Positions 54,060-64,000 of a stretch of DNA of 64,000 nt are shown piece after piece. The notes beneath the pieces were generated by a model. It saw only the letters and a list, made by a program, of their open reading frames with translations. It was not told the DNA's origin and did not search any database. The DNA is from Ruegeria atlantica (GTDB lineage Bacteria; Pseudomonadota; Alphaproteobacteria; Rhodobacterales; Rhodobacteraceae): the NCBI RefSeq assembly GCF_001458195.1, contig NZ_CYPU01000024.1, positions 62,001 through 126,000 on the forward strand, in the 5' to 3' direction. Each line of letters begins with the position of its first letter. The stretch's first letter is position 1. The translations under genes were made by a program, and so were the position numbers.

Positions 54060-55688
54060 ATGAACAAGTATATTCGTACATCTCTTGCGGGGCTGTTGAC
54101 CTCAACCATGATAACCGGTGCTGCATTTGCCGCCGGAACCCATCCGACTACCGGCGAAGCGTTGGCGGATGACCAAACCTTTACTTATCGTATTCTGGAC
54201 GAACACAGCTCGGTTGATCCTCAAGTTGTTGAGGATGTTTCCGGCGCCGAGATCGTGCGTGACCTGTTCGAAGGCCTGATGAACCAGGACGAAGACGGCA
54301 ATCTGGTCCCCGGTGTTGCCACCGGTTACACCACCAACGACTCCAAAGACGTTTACACCTTTACCCTGCGCGACAATGCGAAGTGGTCGAATGGTGATCC
54401 GGTAACCGCCAGCGATTTTGTTTTCGCCTGGAAACGTGCCGTCGATCCCGCCCTGTCCTCGCCCTATGCATGGTTCATGGAACTGATGTCGATCGAGAAC
54501 GCATCTGAAATCATCGCAGGTGACAAGTCTGTTGACGACTTGGGCGTCAAAGCCATCGACGACCACACGCTTGAAGTGACGCTCAGCGCACCGCTGCCGT
54601 ACTTCCCGCAAATGACCACGCATTCGACCACTTTCCCTGCCCCGCAGAAAGTTATCGAAGAGTTTGGCGACGCCTGGACCAAGCCTGAAAACATCGTATC
54701 GAACGGTGCATACGTCCTGACCGAGCATCTGCCGCAGGAACGTTCGGTTCGTGAGCGGAACGAAAACTACTGGGATAACGACAACACGATCATCGAAAAA
54801 GTCGTGGCACTGGTCATCAACGACGAAAACGTCGCGCTGACCCGTTACCTAGCAGGTGAGCTGGACCGCACAGAAGTTCCCGCAGGTCAGTTCCCACGCT
54901 TGCAAAAAGAGCACCCGGAAGAAGCAATCAGCTTCCCGCGCCTGTGTAACTATTATTACACGTTCAACCTGTCCGATGGTGGCCCCGAAGCCTTCAAGGA
55001 CCCTAACGTCCGTCAGGCGCTGTCCCTGGCAGTTGATCGTAAGATCATCACCGAGAACATCATGGCAGGTGGGCAGCCGCAGGCTTATACCTTTGCCCCG
55101 GCAGCAACCGCTGGCTTTGACGTTCCAGACGTAGAAATGGCGTCCATGTCGCAGGCCGAGCGCGACGAACTGGCCAAGGAACTGCTAGCCGCAGCTGGTT
55201 ATGGTCCCGACAACCCACTGAGCTTTGAGATGGTTTACAACACCTCGGAAGCGCACAAGAAAGTTGCCGTGGCCCTGAGCCAGATGTGGAAGCAAAAGCT
55301 GGGCGTCAATGCCGAACTGGCCAACATGGAATGGAAGATCTTCCTGGAAGAGCGTGGCAACCAGAACTTCGATATGGCACGCGGCGCATGGTGTGGCGAC
55401 TATAACGAAGCCTCGACCTTCCTCGATCTGCTACAGTCGGATTCCGGCTATAACGACGGCAAGTACAACAATGCCCGCGTTGATGAACTGCTGTCCGAAG
55501 CCAAAACCTCTGACGATGCCGCTCCTCTCTACACCGAGGTCGAGCGTATCATCGCGCAAGAGACGCCCGTTATCCCGATCTATCACTATGCTGGCGTCTA
55601 CATGATGGACAGCGATGTTGGTAACTGGCCGGTCAAAAACGTAGAGCAGAACTGGTATTCCAAGAACCTCTACAAAACCGCCGAATAA
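54060..55688 (+). CDS. oppA: Oligopeptide ABC transporter substrate-binding protein
   Basis: 542 residues. Signal peptide MNKYIRTSLAGLLTSTMITGAAFA, then the SBP_bac_5 fold: DEHSSVDPQVVEDVSGAEIVRDLFEGLM near residues 50-77 and SNGAYVLTEHLPQERSVRERNENYWD near residue 220. It binds peptides in the periplasm. The ATG at 54060 has GGGAG 9 nt upstream and gives the signal peptide directly. A strong hairpin separates it from oppB. Confidence 0.93.
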   Translation: MNKYIRTSLAGLLTSTMITGAAFAAGTHPTTGEALADDQTFTYRILDEHSSVDPQVVEDVSGAEIVRDLFEGLMNQDEDGNLVPGVATGYTTNDSKDVYTFTLRDNAKWSNGDPVTASDFVFAWKRAVDPALSSPYAWFMELMSIENASEIIAGDKSVDDLGVKAIDDHTLEVTLSAPLPYFPQMTTHSTTFPAPQKVIEEFGDAWTKPENIVSNGAYVLTEHLPQERSVRERNENYWDNDNTIIEKVVALVINDENVALTRYLAGELDRTEVPAGQFPRLQKEHPEEAISFPRLCNYYYTFNLSDGGPEAFKDPNVRQALSLAVDRKIITENIMAGGQPQAYTFAPAATAGFDVPDVEMASMSQAERDELAKELLAAAGYGPDNPLSFEMVYNTSEAHKKVAVALSQMWKQKLGVNAELANMEWKIFLEERGNQNFDMARGAWCGDYNEASTFLDLLQSDSGYNDGKYNNARVDELLSEAKTSDDAAPLYTEVERIIAQETPVIPIYHYAGVYMMDSDVGNWPVKNVEQNWYSKNLYKTAE

Positions 55689-55703
55689 TCTTCCTTAGAC
55701 CAA

Positions 55704-55735
55704 GCTTTGCCCCGGAGTTCTTTCCGGGGCAAAGC
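55704..55735 (+). promoter_or_regulatory. Hairpin between oppA and oppB
   Basis: GCTTTGCCCCGG and CCGGGGCAAAGC make a perfect 12-bp stem with an 8-nt loop, 16 nt after the oppA stop. No T-tract follows. Likely protects oppA mRNA from 3' decay or limits downstream transcription. Confidence 0.65.
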
Positions 55736-55753
55736 CAATAATGGGGGCATGAA

Positions 55754-56677
55754 ATGCTTGCCTATATCGTCCGGCGATTGCTGATCGCCGTCCCAACGAT
55801 CCTTTTGCTGATCGTTGCAAGTTTCTTTCTGATGCACTTCGCGCCAGGTGGACCATTCACCTCGGAACGGCCACTGCCACCCGCTGTGCTGGCCAATATC
55901 GAGGCGCGGTACGGTTTGGACCAACCGCTGTGGAAACAGCTGTGGGACTATCTGTACAACATCGTTGTGCATTTTGATTTCGGCCCGTCCTTTAAGTTCA
56001 AGGACCGGGACGTGAATGACATCATCGCGCAGGGTTTCCCGATCTCGCTGACCTACGGTTCGCTTTCCTTCTTGGTGGCAACAACCGTCGGAGTCGCGCT
56101 GGGGATTGCCGCGGCGATCAAGCACAACAGCTGGATCGACTATTTCGCTGTTGGCCTGGGTATTGCAGCGCAGGCGCTGCCGAACTTCATCATGGGTCCG
56201 ATCCTGATCCTGACCTTCACCTTGTGGCTGGGATGGCTGCCGGGCGGTGGCTGGAATGGCGGCCAGTGGCCGTACCTGATCATGCCCGTTATCGCGCTTG
56301 CAACCTCATACATGGGGTCCATTGCGCGGATCACGCGGTCATCGATGTTGGAAGTTCTGAACTCGAACTTTATCCGCACGGCCCGCGCCAAAGGTCTGCC
56401 GACAAGAACCGTGATCTGGCGCCATGCACTGAAACCAACCTTGCTGCCCGTCGTGTCTTATCTGGGTCCGGTTTTCGTCTACGTTCTGACCGGTTCGGTC
56501 TTTGTGGACATCTATTTTTCGACCGGTGGATTGGGGCAGGCCTATGTGGGGTCCGCGCTGTCGCGCGACTATGCCGTGCTGTTAGGGGTCACGATCCTGT
56601 ATGGCGTCCTGACCGTTCTCGTAAACCTGCTGACCGACCTGGCCTATGCCTGGTTCGATCCGAAAATCCGTTACTGA
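55754..56677 (+). CDS. oppB: Oligopeptide ABC transporter permease 1
   Basis: 307 residues with six membrane helices. MLAYIVRRLLIAVPTILLLIVASFFLMHFAPGGPF is the classic OppB/DppB start, and the EAA loop is IRTARAKGLPTRTVIWRHALKPTLLPV near residues 208-235. Forms the channel with OppC. Confidence 0.94.
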   Translation: MLAYIVRRLLIAVPTILLLIVASFFLMHFAPGGPFTSERPLPPAVLANIEARYGLDQPLWKQLWDYLYNIVVHFDFGPSFKFKDRDVNDIIAQGFPISLTYGSLSFLVATTVGVALGIAAAIKHNSWIDYFAVGLGIAAQALPNFIMGPILILTFTLWLGWLPGGGWNGGQWPYLIMPVIALATSYMGSIARITRSSMLEVLNSNFIRTARAKGLPTRTVIWRHALKPTLLPVVSYLGPVFVYVLTGSVFVDIYFSTGGLGQAYVGSALSRDYAVLLGVTILYGVLTVLVNLLTDLAYAWFDPKIRY

Positions 56678-56687
56678 GGGGCTGGCA

Positions 56688-57617
56688 ATGCTTGGTAAAT
56701 CACAAAAAGCCGCCCACCTGGCCGAAGATATCACCGATTACACGGTCATTCAGGGGCGTTCACTTTGGCAGGACGCACGGATGCGTTTTGTTCGCAACAA
56801 GGCTGCCATGGCGAGTCTGTTCATTCTGGCTATGATCGTTTTGTTCACGATCATTGGCCCCTACTTTGCCGTTTGGAGCAACGAGGAAATCGACTGGAAC
56901 GTCATGGGCGACGCACGCGGCATGGGAATGCCGTCCGCAGAGACTGGACATTTCTTCGGCGTCGACGATCTGGGGCGCGATCTATACAGCCGCATCATTC
57001 AGGCGACGACGACATCGCTGCTGGTGGGTCTGATCGGTGCCGCGACCGCTTTGATCGTCGGTACATGTTACGGTATTGCCGCAGGGTATATCGGTGGCCG
57101 CACCGATGGTGTGATGATGCGCTTCGTCGATATCCTGCTGGCCATTCCGGCAACTCTGGTCATCATCCTGTTGCTGGTTGTCGCGGGTCGATCATTCGTC
57201 ATGCTGTTCATCGCACTTGGTGCGGTTGGTTGGCTGACGATGGCACGAATTGTCCGGGGGCAAACCCTGACCCTGAAGAACCGAGAGTTTATCGAGGCCG
57301 CACGTGCGGCTGGGGTCAGCGAATTCACCATCATGTATCGCCATATCCTGCCCAACCTTCTTGGCGTGGTGATTGTGTATGCTTCGCTTCTGGTGCCTGA
57401 AATGATCCTGACCGAAAGTTTCATCTCGTTCCTCGGCCTTGGGATTTCCGAACCCTATACCTCTCTGGGTCGATTGATCGCCGAAGGGGCCGGGACGATG
57501 GGCTATGGCACGCTGTGGCAGTTGTTGTTCCCACTGACATTCTACGTCGCAATCATCATCACCATGTTCTTCATAGGTGATGGCTTGCGCGACGCTCTGG
57601 ACCCGAAGGATCGCTGA
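56688..57617 (+). CDS. oppC: Oligopeptide ABC transporter permease 2
   Basis: 309 residues. Soluble N-terminus, then six helices; [27 protein letters not shown] and [30 protein letters not shown] are the OppC/DppC signatures. The ATG at 56688 is chosen for a GAGGGG ribosome-binding stretch upstream, 10 bp after the oppB stop. Confidence 0.93.
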   Translation: MLGKSQKAAHLAEDITDYTVIQGRSLWQDARMRFVRNKAAMASLFILAMIVLFTIIGPYFAVWSNEEIDWNVMGDARGMGMPSAETGHFFGVDDLGRDLYSRIIQATTTSLLVGLIGAATALIVGTCYGIAAGYIGGRTDGVMMRFVDILLAIPATLVIILLLVVAGRSFVMLFIALGAVGWLTMARIVRGQTLTLKNREFIEAARAAGVSEFTIMYRHILPNLLGVVIVYASLLVPEMILTESFISFLGLGISEPYTSLGRLIAEGAGTMGYGTLWQLLFPLTFYVAIIITMFFIGDGLRDALDPKDR

Positions 57618-57618
57618 T

Positions 57619-59424
57619 ATGAGCCTGTTTTCCGTAAAAGACCTGAGCGTCCAGTTCAACACCGCCGACGGCGTTGTAGAGGCCGTCAAAGGCATCAGTT
57701 TTGACATCAATCCAGGCGAATGCCTGGGCATCGTGGGCGAAAGTGGGTCCGGCAAAAGCCAGACATTCATGGCCGCGATGGGCCTGCTGCCACCTGCCGG
57801 GCAGGCAACCGGTTCCGCCATGCTGAACGGTCAGGAAATTCTGAACCTGCCGGTCAACAAGCTGAACCAGATCCGTGGCGACGATGTCGGCATGATCTTT
57901 CAGGATCCCCTGACCGCCCTGACCCCGCACCTGCGGATCGGTCAGCAGATGCGCGAAGTTCTACAGGTTCACGAGGGGCTGCAAGGATCGGCCGCTCGGG
58001 CACGTTGCCTGGAATGGCTGAACCGTGTTCGCATCCCTGAGGCTAAACGGCGTTTGGATCAGTATCCACATGAGCTGTCGGGCGGTATGCGGCAGCGGGT
58101 CATGATTGCAATGTCTATGCTGTGTAATCCAAAGCTGTTGATCGCGGATGAACCGACAACGGCGCTGGATGTGACCGTTCAGGCAGACATTCTGGACCTG
58201 ATGGTACGCCTGCAAAAGGACGAAGGCACCGCGATTGCGCTGATTACACATGACATGGGTGTCGTGGCCCGAATGTGCGACCGCGTTCAGGTCATGCGGC
58301 TGGGTCAATTCGTTGAGGCCGGCGAGACTCGTGAAATCTTCCGGGCGCCTAAACACGACTACACCAAGACTTTGCTGGCCGCGATGCCACGCATCGACGC
58401 CGGTGACGCACCCAAGGCGCTGGAAAAAGTCGATGAGCCGCTGCTGAAAGTCGACGACGTCAAAGTGCACTTCCCAATCCACGTCTCGGGCGGTTTGTTC
58501 GGGCATAAAGTACCTTTGAAAGCCGTCGATGGTGTCAGTTTTGACATCCGCAAGGGCGAAACATTGGGAGTTGTGGGCGAGTCTGGTTGCGGAAAGTCCA
58601 CTCTGGCACGGGCCGTCCTGCAGTTGATCGAACCCAGTGCGGGAAATGTCAGTTGGCTGGGTCATCCCATTGTCGGACTTAGAAGGGCCGAGTTGAACAA
58701 GTACCGCAAGGACTTGCAGATCGTGTTCCAGGATCCACTGGCCAGCCTTGATCCGCGTATGACCATCTCGGCCTCAATTGCGGAACCGCTGAAGACCTAT
58801 CGCCATGACCTGACTGAGCGGGAGCGCAAGAAGCTGGTCGCCGAAATGATGGAACGGGTCGGCCTGAAGGCCAACATGATCAACCGCTACCCGCACGAGC
58901 TTTCGGGCGGTCAGAACCAGCGCGTCGGCATTGCGCGAGCGATGATCAACAAACCCAAGCTGATCATCTGCGACGAAGCTGTGTCGGCGCTGGACGTATC
59001 GATTCAGGCCCAGATCGTGGAGTTGCTTCGCGAGTTGCAGCAAGAGTTCGGTCTGTCGATGATCTTTATCAGCCACGACCTCTCGGTCGTACGAGCGGTA
59101 TCGAACCGGATCATGGTGTTGTATCTGGGCCGGATCGTGGAATTGGGTGACGGAGAAGTGATCTGTTCTGATCCGATCCACCCCTACACGAAATCGCTGA
59201 TCTCGGCCGTGCCAATTCCGGACCCAGACGTAGAGCGCAGTCGCACACGCCTGAAACTGCCGGGCGAGCTGCCCTCACCGATGGATCCGAAAGCCGCGTT
59301 GCGTTTCCTCCCAAGTCGTTTGGCGGCTGGTGAAAATGACTATGTTCCTCTGTTGAGTGAAGTGAAGCCCAATCATTTTGTGGCCGAGCACGACCCGCTT
59401 GAGGCGATCATGGCAAAGGCATAA
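57619..59424 (+). CDS. Oligopeptide ABC transporter ATPase, fused OppD-OppF
   Basis: 601 residues containing two complete ATPase domains. The first (about 1-270) has [31 protein letters not shown] and [12 protein letters not shown]; the second (about 290-560) has [32 protein letters not shown] and [12 protein letters not shown]. Each is followed by the Opp C-terminal peptide-transporter tail. The two are separate genes (oppD, oppF) in E. coli. The ATG at 57619 ([13 protein letters not shown]) is 1 bp after the oppC stop. Confidence 0.94.
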   Translation: MSLFSVKDLSVQFNTADGVVEAVKGISFDINPGECLGIVGESGSGKSQTFMAAMGLLPPAGQATGSAMLNGQEILNLPVNKLNQIRGDDVGMIFQDPLTALTPHLRIGQQMREVLQVHEGLQGSAARARCLEWLNRVRIPEAKRRLDQYPHELSGGMRQRVMIAMSMLCNPKLLIADEPTTALDVTVQADILDLMVRLQKDEGTAIALITHDMGVVARMCDRVQVMRLGQFVEAGETREIFRAPKHDYTKTLLAAMPRIDAGDAPKALEKVDEPLLKVDDVKVHFPIHVSGGLFGHKVPLKAVDGVSFDIRKGETLGVVGESGCGKSTLARAVLQLIEPSAGNVSWLGHPIVGLRRAELNKYRKDLQIVFQDPLASLDPRMTISASIAEPLKTYRHDLTERERKKLVAEMMERVGLKANMINRYPHELSGGQNQRVGIARAMINKPKLIICDEAVSALDVSIQAQIVELLRELQQEFGLSMIFISHDLSVVRAVSNRIMVLYLGRIVELGDGEVICSDPIHPYTKSLISAVPIPDPDVERSRTRLKLPGELPSPMDPKAALRFLPSRLAAGENDYVPLLSEVKPNHFVAEHDPLEAIMAKA

Positions 59425-59429
59425 ACCAG

Positions 59430-59470
59430 CCTGCCCCGAAGCAAGTAATTGCCTTCGGGGCAGGTTCTAT
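59430..59470 (+). terminator. Intrinsic terminator of the opp operon
   Basis: CCTGCCCCGAAG pairs with CTTCGGGGCAGG across an 11-nt loop, followed by TTCTATTTTTG. A strong 12-bp GC-rich stem plus T-rich tail, 5 nt after the oppDF stop. Confidence 0.85.
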
Positions 59471-59654
59471 TTTTGGGTGTTTCGGCGACTCACTTTTGTT
59501 TCCTCATTGCGCCCAATACGTGCAAATTCACCTACTTTGCCCCAGAATCGACAACTTCAAAGGTTAAGTTTCAGCCAGCATGAGCAGAGCATTTTGACTT
59601 CCGATTTTAATGGTGGCACGATTTCTCCGAGTTGACCGGCATTGCCTATTTACG

Positions 59655-59683
59655 TTGATTGTTCTCACCGCGCGCAATATGAA
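59655..59683 (+). promoter_or_regulatory. galU: Candidate sigma-70-type promoter of galU
   Basis: TTGATT at 59655-59660 and TATGAA at 59678-59683 with a 17-bp spacer, about 54 bp upstream of the galU start. Good spacing and match for housekeeping promoters, though alphaproteobacterial promoters tolerate weak -10 boxes and chance matches are common. The rest of 59471-59736 has no gene. Confidence 0.4.
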
Positions 59684-59736
59684 GTGGCGTCAACAAAGCA
59701 CTTTAGTACGGACAAGACTTTTTGCTGAGAGGTAGC

Positions 59737-60630
59737 ATGGCACGTAAGGTTACAAAGGCGATTTTCCCAGTTGCGGGTCTTGGTACTCGTTTTCTGCCCG
59801 CGACAAAATCGGTACCTAAGGAAATTATGACCCTGGTCGATCGCCCGCTGGTTCAATACGCAATCGACGAAGCTCGGGCGGCCGGGATTACCGAATTCAT
59901 TTTTGTAACGTCCCGCGGAAAGTCAGCGCTTGAGGACTATTTTGACCACAACCAAATCCTTGAACAAACGCTTAAGGAAAAAGGCAAAGACGACCTGTTG
60001 GAAACGCTAAATGCGACCAACATGGAAAGCGGGGCTATCGCCTATATCCGGCAACACAAAGCTTTGGGCTTGGGTCACGCCGTGTGGTGCGCACGCCGCC
60101 TGATTGGAGACGAACCATTTGCGGTCATGCTGCCCGACGACGTCATCGCAGGGGAAAAGCCCTGCTTGCAGCAGATGATAGAAGCCTATGAAGAAACCGG
60201 CGGCAATATGGTTGCCACCATGGAAGTTCCCCCGGAAAAGACAAGCTCCTACGGCGTTTTGGATGTGGGCGATAACATCGGAACATCGGTGCGCGCGCGC
60301 GGCATGGTCGAGAAACCGAAACCCGAGGAAGCACCGTCCAATCTGGCGGTAATCGGTCGTTACATTCTGCGCCCATCGGTTCTGTACAACCTTAACCAGA
60401 ACAAATTGGGCAGTGGCGGCGAGATTCAACTGACGGACGCAATCGCCGAAGATATCAGAAACGGTGTCCCGGTCTTCGGATACAAATTCGACGGCCAGCG
60501 GTTTGACTGCGGGTCCAAAGCGGGCTTCCTGCAGGCAACCGTCGCGTTTGCACTGGCGCGCGATGACCTTCGAGAGGATTTGCAGAAATACCTGCACGAC
60601 GTTGTCGCCACGGGTCAGGCAGCCCAGTAA
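59737..60630 (+). CDS. galU: UTP-glucose-1-phosphate uridylyltransferase
   Basis: 297 residues. The nucleotidyl-transferase motif GLGTRFLPATKSVPKEIM starts at about residue 14, and the conserved VMLPDDVIAG and GSGGEIQLTDAI follow. It makes UDP-glucose from UTP and glucose-1-phosphate for glycan synthesis. The ATG at 59737 has GAGAGGT upstream; five extra upstream codons are open. Followed by a strong terminator. Confidence 0.95.
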   Translation: MARKVTKAIFPVAGLGTRFLPATKSVPKEIMTLVDRPLVQYAIDEARAAGITEFIFVTSRGKSALEDYFDHNQILEQTLKEKGKDDLLETLNATNMESGAIAYIRQHKALGLGHAVWCARRLIGDEPFAVMLPDDVIAGEKPCLQQMIEAYEETGGNMVATMEVPPEKTSSYGVLDVGDNIGTSVRARGMVEKPKPEEAPSNLAVIGRYILRPSVLYNLNQNKLGSGGEIQLTDAIAEDIRNGVPVFGYKFDGQRFDCGSKAGFLQATVAFALARDDLREDLQKYLHDVVATGQAAQ

Positions 60631-60675
60631 CCAGGGGTTGTGGCCTCGAAAACGAGGCAAACGGTATCGAATTAA

Positions 60676-60713
60676 GGGCAAACTGCAGGCATTGCAGTTT
60701 GCCCTTTTCTTTC
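60676..60713 (+). terminator. Intrinsic terminator after galU
   Basis: GGGCAAACTGCA and TGCAGTTTGCCC form a perfect 12-bp stem with a 5-nt loop, followed directly by TTTTCTTTC, about 46 nt after the galU stop. Confidence 0.9.
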
Positions 60714-60877
60714 GGTGTGGATCAAAGGCCCTGGGGTGATTGGAAAGCCCTTCGCTTAGGCAAAATATTGGTACGACATTAACCGAGCGTTCGTCCCGGT
60801 CAGGCGGGGTTCATGTGAGGCGAGGCAGTCTGGCGCGCAACGCAATTGTCGATCCGACAACCAACGGAGAATGCCCT

Positions 60878-61954
60878 TTGTCCCAAAACTCGCCCAGATT
60901 GAACCTGCCATTCCTGCAACCGTCGCGAGCGCAAAAGCACGTCACACATAATGAAGCCCTGAGACGCCTTGATCTGGTCGTCCAGCTTTGCATTGAGTCT
61001 ACTAATGCCTCAACCCCGCCCGCAGTTCCGGCGCAGGGTGAGCTTTATGCCCTTGGGTCGACGCCCTCCGGCGATTGGTCGGATCATGCGGGAGAACTTG
61101 CAGCTTGGTTAGACAATGGCTGGCATTTCATAGCGCCCAAATCGGGCTGGCGCGCGTGGGACCGGGAGAATAATCGTCAGACAATTTGGGACGGGTCGGC
61201 ATGGGTCGAACCCCCGACCACGACGCAGAACCTGCCAGGCGTCGGAATTGCCACCGGGCACGACACGACCAATCGTCTGTCAGTGCGCGCGCCGGCAACC
61301 TTGCTAAGCCACGAGGGTGCCGGGCATCAACTGAAGATCAATAAGGCAAATGCGGGTGAGACCGCATCCCTTTTGTTTCAATCCAACTGGACCGGACATG
61401 CGGAAATGGGTCTGTCCGGTAGCACAGGCTTTTCCATCAAGGTCTCGCCGGATGGGAATAATTGGTCCGAAGCGCTGAGCTTTGATCCAACGTCCGGGGT
61501 GGCCTCTGGCACGGCCGTGCAAAACAGCGCGGAAGATACAACTGCGGGCCGTCTGATGCGGGCTGACTATGGCTATGGGCCCGGAAATCTTTTGGGGGCG
61601 GTCACGCAAAGCGGCGGAACCCCAACCGGCGCTGTGATTGAAAGAGGAGCCACACCGAGTGGTGATTTCGTCCGGTTTGCTGATGGTACCCAGATTTGCA
61701 CCGCTTCACTGGATGCAACGACCAGCACAAACACCGAAGGTGCACTGTATGCGAGCTCGTCTGCAACATGGGTTTTCCCGGCTGCCTTTGCTACTGGCAC
61801 CAACCCGGTAATCAGCGGCAGTGGGGGCGCGATCAACAGGTTCATGGGCTTTGATGAACCGTCCGATACTCAGGTCGTGTACAAAGTTCTTTCGTCTGCT
61901 TCTGACGCGACGGCTTTACCTCCAACGGCCATAGCAATTGGCCGCTGGTTCTGA
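60878..61954 (+). CDS. DUF2793 domain protein
   Basis: 358 residues. The N-terminal 120 residues (LNLPFLQPSRAQKHVTHNEALRRLDLVVQLCIES, then LYALGSTPSGDWSDHAGELAAWLDNGWHFIAPKSGWRAWDRENN) are the DUF2793 domain, common in roseobacters and linked to phage-tail or surface proteins. The rest is a Gly/Thr/Ser-rich beta-type region ending in a short collar (FMGFDEPSDTQVVYKVLSS). No signal peptide. The TTG at 60878 is chosen because GGAGA sits 7 nt upstream and the family starts with this sequence; the frame is open further up. Function unknown. Confidence 0.7.
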   Translation: MSQNSPRLNLPFLQPSRAQKHVTHNEALRRLDLVVQLCIESTNASTPPAVPAQGELYALGSTPSGDWSDHAGELAAWLDNGWHFIAPKSGWRAWDRENNRQTIWDGSAWVEPPTTTQNLPGVGIATGHDTTNRLSVRAPATLLSHEGAGHQLKINKANAGETASLLFQSNWTGHAEMGLSGSTGFSIKVSPDGNNWSEALSFDPTSGVASGTAVQNSAEDTTAGRLMRADYGYGPGNLLGAVTQSGGTPTGAVIERGATPSGDFVRFADGTQICTASLDATTSTNTEGALYASSSATWVFPAAFATGTNPVISGSGGAINRFMGFDEPSDTQVVYKVLSSASDATALPPTAIAIGRWF

Positions 61955-61987
61955 TCCGCCAGACTACCCGGATCTGTGTCCGGGCGG

Positions 61988-62965
61988 TCACTTCGCGCGA
62001 AGTTCTGCCTCGGGTTGTTCCAGAAACCAGGCATAGGTTTCGCGAATACCGTCTTCGATCCTGATAGTCGCGCGCCATCCCATGTCGGCCAGCCGGGAAA
62101 CGTCCATCAGCTTTCGCATGGTACCGTCCGGCTTGCTGACGTCTTGCGTAATCCGCCCAGTGAACCCGGTGATCTTTGCAATCATCGCTGCCAGTTCCGC
62201 GATTGAGATATCTTCACCACATCCCACGTTGATATGGCTCAGCATGGGTTGGGTATTTGCCTCATATGCAGCACGGCGCAGGTCCATTACGAACAAAGAC
62301 GCCTCAGCCATGTCGTCAACATGCAGAAACTCGCGCCGGGGCTTACCTGTGCCCCAGATGACAACTTCTTCCAGATCATCCCGGCGTGCCTCGTGAAATC
62401 GGCGGATCAGGGCGGGTAGGACGTGACTGTTTTCTGGGTGAAAACTATCGCCTGGTCCGTACAGGTTTGTCGGCATCACGGAACGATAGTCGACGCCGTA
62501 CTGCCGATTGTAGCTTTCACACAGCTTGATTCCGGCAATCTTTGCCACGGCATAGGGTTCGTTTGTCGGCTCTAGCACACCTGTCAGCAGGGCATCTTCG
62601 CGCATTGGCTGCGGCACAGCGCGCGGATAGATGCAGGAACTGCCCAACTGCAGCAGGTTTTTGACCCCCGCGGCAAACGCCTGATGGATCACGTTGCACT
62701 CAATCATCAGGTTTTTGTAAATGAAATCAGCCGGGTAGGTGTTGTTGGCATGGATACCGCCGACTTTAGCCGCCGCTAGAATGACAACGTCTGGGCGCTC
62801 GGCCTGCATGAAATCGGCGACAGCGGCTTGATTGGTCAGATCAAGTTCCGCACGGGTCCGTGTTACAAGTTCCAGCGCCTCACCTGATGCCTGACGGTCT
62901 TGCAAGCAACGCAGGATTGCGCCGCCGACCATGCCGCGATGCCCGGCGACGTAGATCTTGCGCAT
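61988..62965 (-). CDS. fcl: GDP-L-fucose synthase
   Basis: 325 residues. NAD(P)-binding [12 protein letters not shown] at the N-terminus and the SDR triad in [13 protein letters not shown] and YAVAKIAG (Tyr-x-x-x-Lys). It epimerises and reduces GDP-4-keto-6-deoxymannose to GDP-L-fucose, using the product of the Gmd gene just upstream. The ATG at 62965 ([11 protein letters not shown]) is preferred, with GAGG upstream; an earlier ATG at 62983 overlaps gmd. Third-position GC is high as in its neighbour. Confidence 0.93.
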   Translation of the reverse strand: MRKIYVAGHRGMVGGAILRCLQDRQASGEALELVTRTRAELDLTNQAAVADFMQAERPDVVILAAAKVGGIHANNTYPADFIYKNLMIECNVIHQAFAAGVKNLLQLGSSCIYPRAVPQPMREDALLTGVLEPTNEPYAVAKIAGIKLCESYNRQYGVDYRSVMPTNLYGPGDSFHPENSHVLPALIRRFHEARRDDLEEVVIWGTGKPRREFLHVDDMAEASLFVMDLRRAAYEANTQPMLSHINVGCGEDISIAELAAMIAKITGFTGRITQDVSKPDGTMRKLMDVSRLADMGWRATIRIEDGIRETYAWFLEQPEAELRAK

Positions 62966-62975
62966 GCCCCCCGCC

Positions 62976-64000
62976 TCAGCCATTTTCGAGCGTGACCGGT
63001 AATTCGTAACCATGCTGTTTTAGCAAGGCATGCCGTTTGGCTGTCTTCAGGTCCTCGGTGATCATTTCAACGCACATCTGCTGAACGGTCAGTTCCGGCT
63101 CCCATCCCAGTTTGTTTTTGGCGTTCGAAGGATCGCCAAGCAATGTTTCCACTTCGGCCGGGCGGAAATATTGCGGGTCGATGCGCATGATCACGTCACC
63201 AGTTTTCAATGCAGGTGCACTATCGCCTTCGAAGGATTTGACTGTGGCGATTTCATCGACGCCTGTGCCTGAGAATTCAAGCGTCACGCCCAGTTCAGCG
63301 GCGGACCATTCGATGAATTGCCGCACTGAATACTGTACACCCGTTGCGATAACGAAATCCTCGGGGGCGTCCTGTTGCAGCATCAACCATTGCATCCGGA
63401 CGTAATCCTTGGCGTGCCCCCAGTCGCGCAGGCTGTCGATGTTGCCCATATACAGGCAGCTTTCCAGACCTTGTGCAATGTTGGAGAGACCACGGGTGAT
63501 CTTGCGCGTCACAAAGGTTTCGCCCCGGCGTGGGCTTTCATGATTGAATAGGATACCGTTGCAGGCATACATGCCATACGCTTCGCGGTAGTTCACTGTA
63601 ATCCAATAGGAATACAGCTTGGCCACCGCGTAAGGGGAACGCGGATAAAACGGCGTTGTCTCGCGCTGCGGCGATTCTTGGACCAATCCGTACAGTTCAG
63701 ACGTGGACGCCTGATAAAAGCGTGTCTTTTTCTCAAGACCCAGAAACCGGATCGCCTCTAGCAGACGCAAGGTACCAATCGCGTCCACATCAGCGGTGTA
63801 TTCCGGCGATTCAAAACTGACCGCCACATGGGACTGGGCACCAAGGTTGTAAACCTCGTCCGGCTGAACCTCCTGAATGATGCGTGTCAGGTTCGAGGTA
63901 TCACTCAGGTCACCATAATGCAGGTGCAGGCGCGGATTTGGCACATGCGGGTCCTGATAAATGTGATCAATACGCTGCGTGTTAAACGAAGACGCACGGC
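62976..64000 (-). CDS. gmd: GDP-mannose 4,6-dehydratase, C-terminal part (runs off right edge)
   Basis: The frame continues to the right edge ([22 protein letters not shown]), so the start lies outside the window; a GTG inside the frame near 63944 is not the true start. Signatures: [73 protein letters not shown] with the catalytic Tyr-x-x-x-Lys, and [16 protein letters not shown]. It converts GDP-mannose to GDP-4-keto-6-deoxymannose, the first step to GDP-fucose, and is coupled to fcl. Confidence 0.95.
   Translation of the reverse strand, partial: RASSFNTQRIDHIYQDPHVPNPRLHLHYGDLSDTSNLTRIIQEVQPDEVYNLGAQSHVAVSFESPEYTADVDAIGTLRLLEAIRFLGLEKKTRFYQASTSELYGLVQESPQRETTPFYPRSPYAVAKLYSYWITVNYREAYGMYACNGILFNHESPRRGETFVTRKITRGLSNIAQGLESCLYMGNIDSLRDWGHAKDYVRMQWLMLQQDAPEDFVIATGVQYSVRQFIEWSAAELGVTLEFSGTGVDEIATVKSFEGDSAPALKTGDVIMRIDPQYFRPAEVETLLGDPSNAKNKLGWEPELTVQQMCVEMITEDLKTAKRHALLKQHGYELPVTLENG

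Overview
The window reads as chromosomal DNA of a marine alphaproteobacterium, most likely a Rhodobacterales (Roseobacter-group) member. The grounds are the gene families and their order: a glycerol ABC transporter with a DUF2160 subunit, a DMSP-lyase-type cupin, a glycine-betaine ABC system, a PrtD/HlyD type I secretion pair with dockerin-like secreted protein remains, an MCE lipid transporter with a PqiC-like lipoprotein, and moderately GC-rich codon use with many ATGA start/stop overlaps. This is inference; no 16S or other marker gene is present. No rRNA, tRNA, CRISPR array or intact transposase was seen.

Layout. 1-2.4 kb: the end of a TfuA/YcaO pair (peptide thioamidation type), a small basic protein gene and a transposon-end-like repeat. 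2.4-11.7 kb: a fatty-acid or short-acid catabolic block (acyl-CoA dehydrogenase, AraC regulator, thiolase, FadJ-type bifunctional enzyme, DMSP-lyase-like cupin, AMP-forming acyl-CoA ligase) with a divergent LysR regulator. 11.7-14.9 kb: proXWV quaternary-amine uptake. 14.9-16.6 kb: gene-poor, with the second copy of the repeat and a small antitoxin-like gene. 16.6-18.3 kb: a BlaI-type repressor, an M56 membrane peptidase and a Cys-rich small ORF. 18.4-24.4 kb: glpVSTPQU glycerol uptake, divergent from a class V aminotransferase (25-26.2 kb). 26.4-32.1 kb: an unknown ORF, an intact type I secretion ATPase and adaptor, then two decayed genes. 32.2-36.4 kb: a two-component system and a sulfatase/phosphonate monoester hydrolase-type enzyme.

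36.7-40.6 kb: MCE (Mla-like) lipid transport operon. 40.6-43.1 kb: ECF sigma factor plus VWA membrane protein. 43.1-45.7 kb: an FMN glutamate-synthase-like enzyme and a tandem pair of fluoride channels. 45.7-52.2 kb: cytochrome bo-type quinol oxidase cyoABCD followed by an EmrAB efflux pair. 52.4-53.7 kb: lytic transglycosylase. 54.1-59.4 kb: oligopeptide ABC operon oppABC-DF with a fused double ATPase. 59.7-64 kb: surface polysaccharide genes (galU, a DUF2793 protein, fcl, gmd running off the right edge).

How they work together. Several operons import osmolytes, glycerol or peptides, and their substrate-binding protein genes are each followed by a perfect GC-rich hairpin before the other subunits, which suggests a common mRNA-processing device that keeps the binding protein abundant. 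The ligase-cupin-FadJ-thiolase cluster beside proXWV could form a DMSP/betaine uptake and acid degradation unit. The clearest decay is at 30.2-32.1 kb, where a secreted-protein gene and a second HlyD gene both carry nonsense codons. The most open questions are the peptide substrate of TfuA/YcaO, the substrate of the cupin, and what the BlaI/M56 pair senses.
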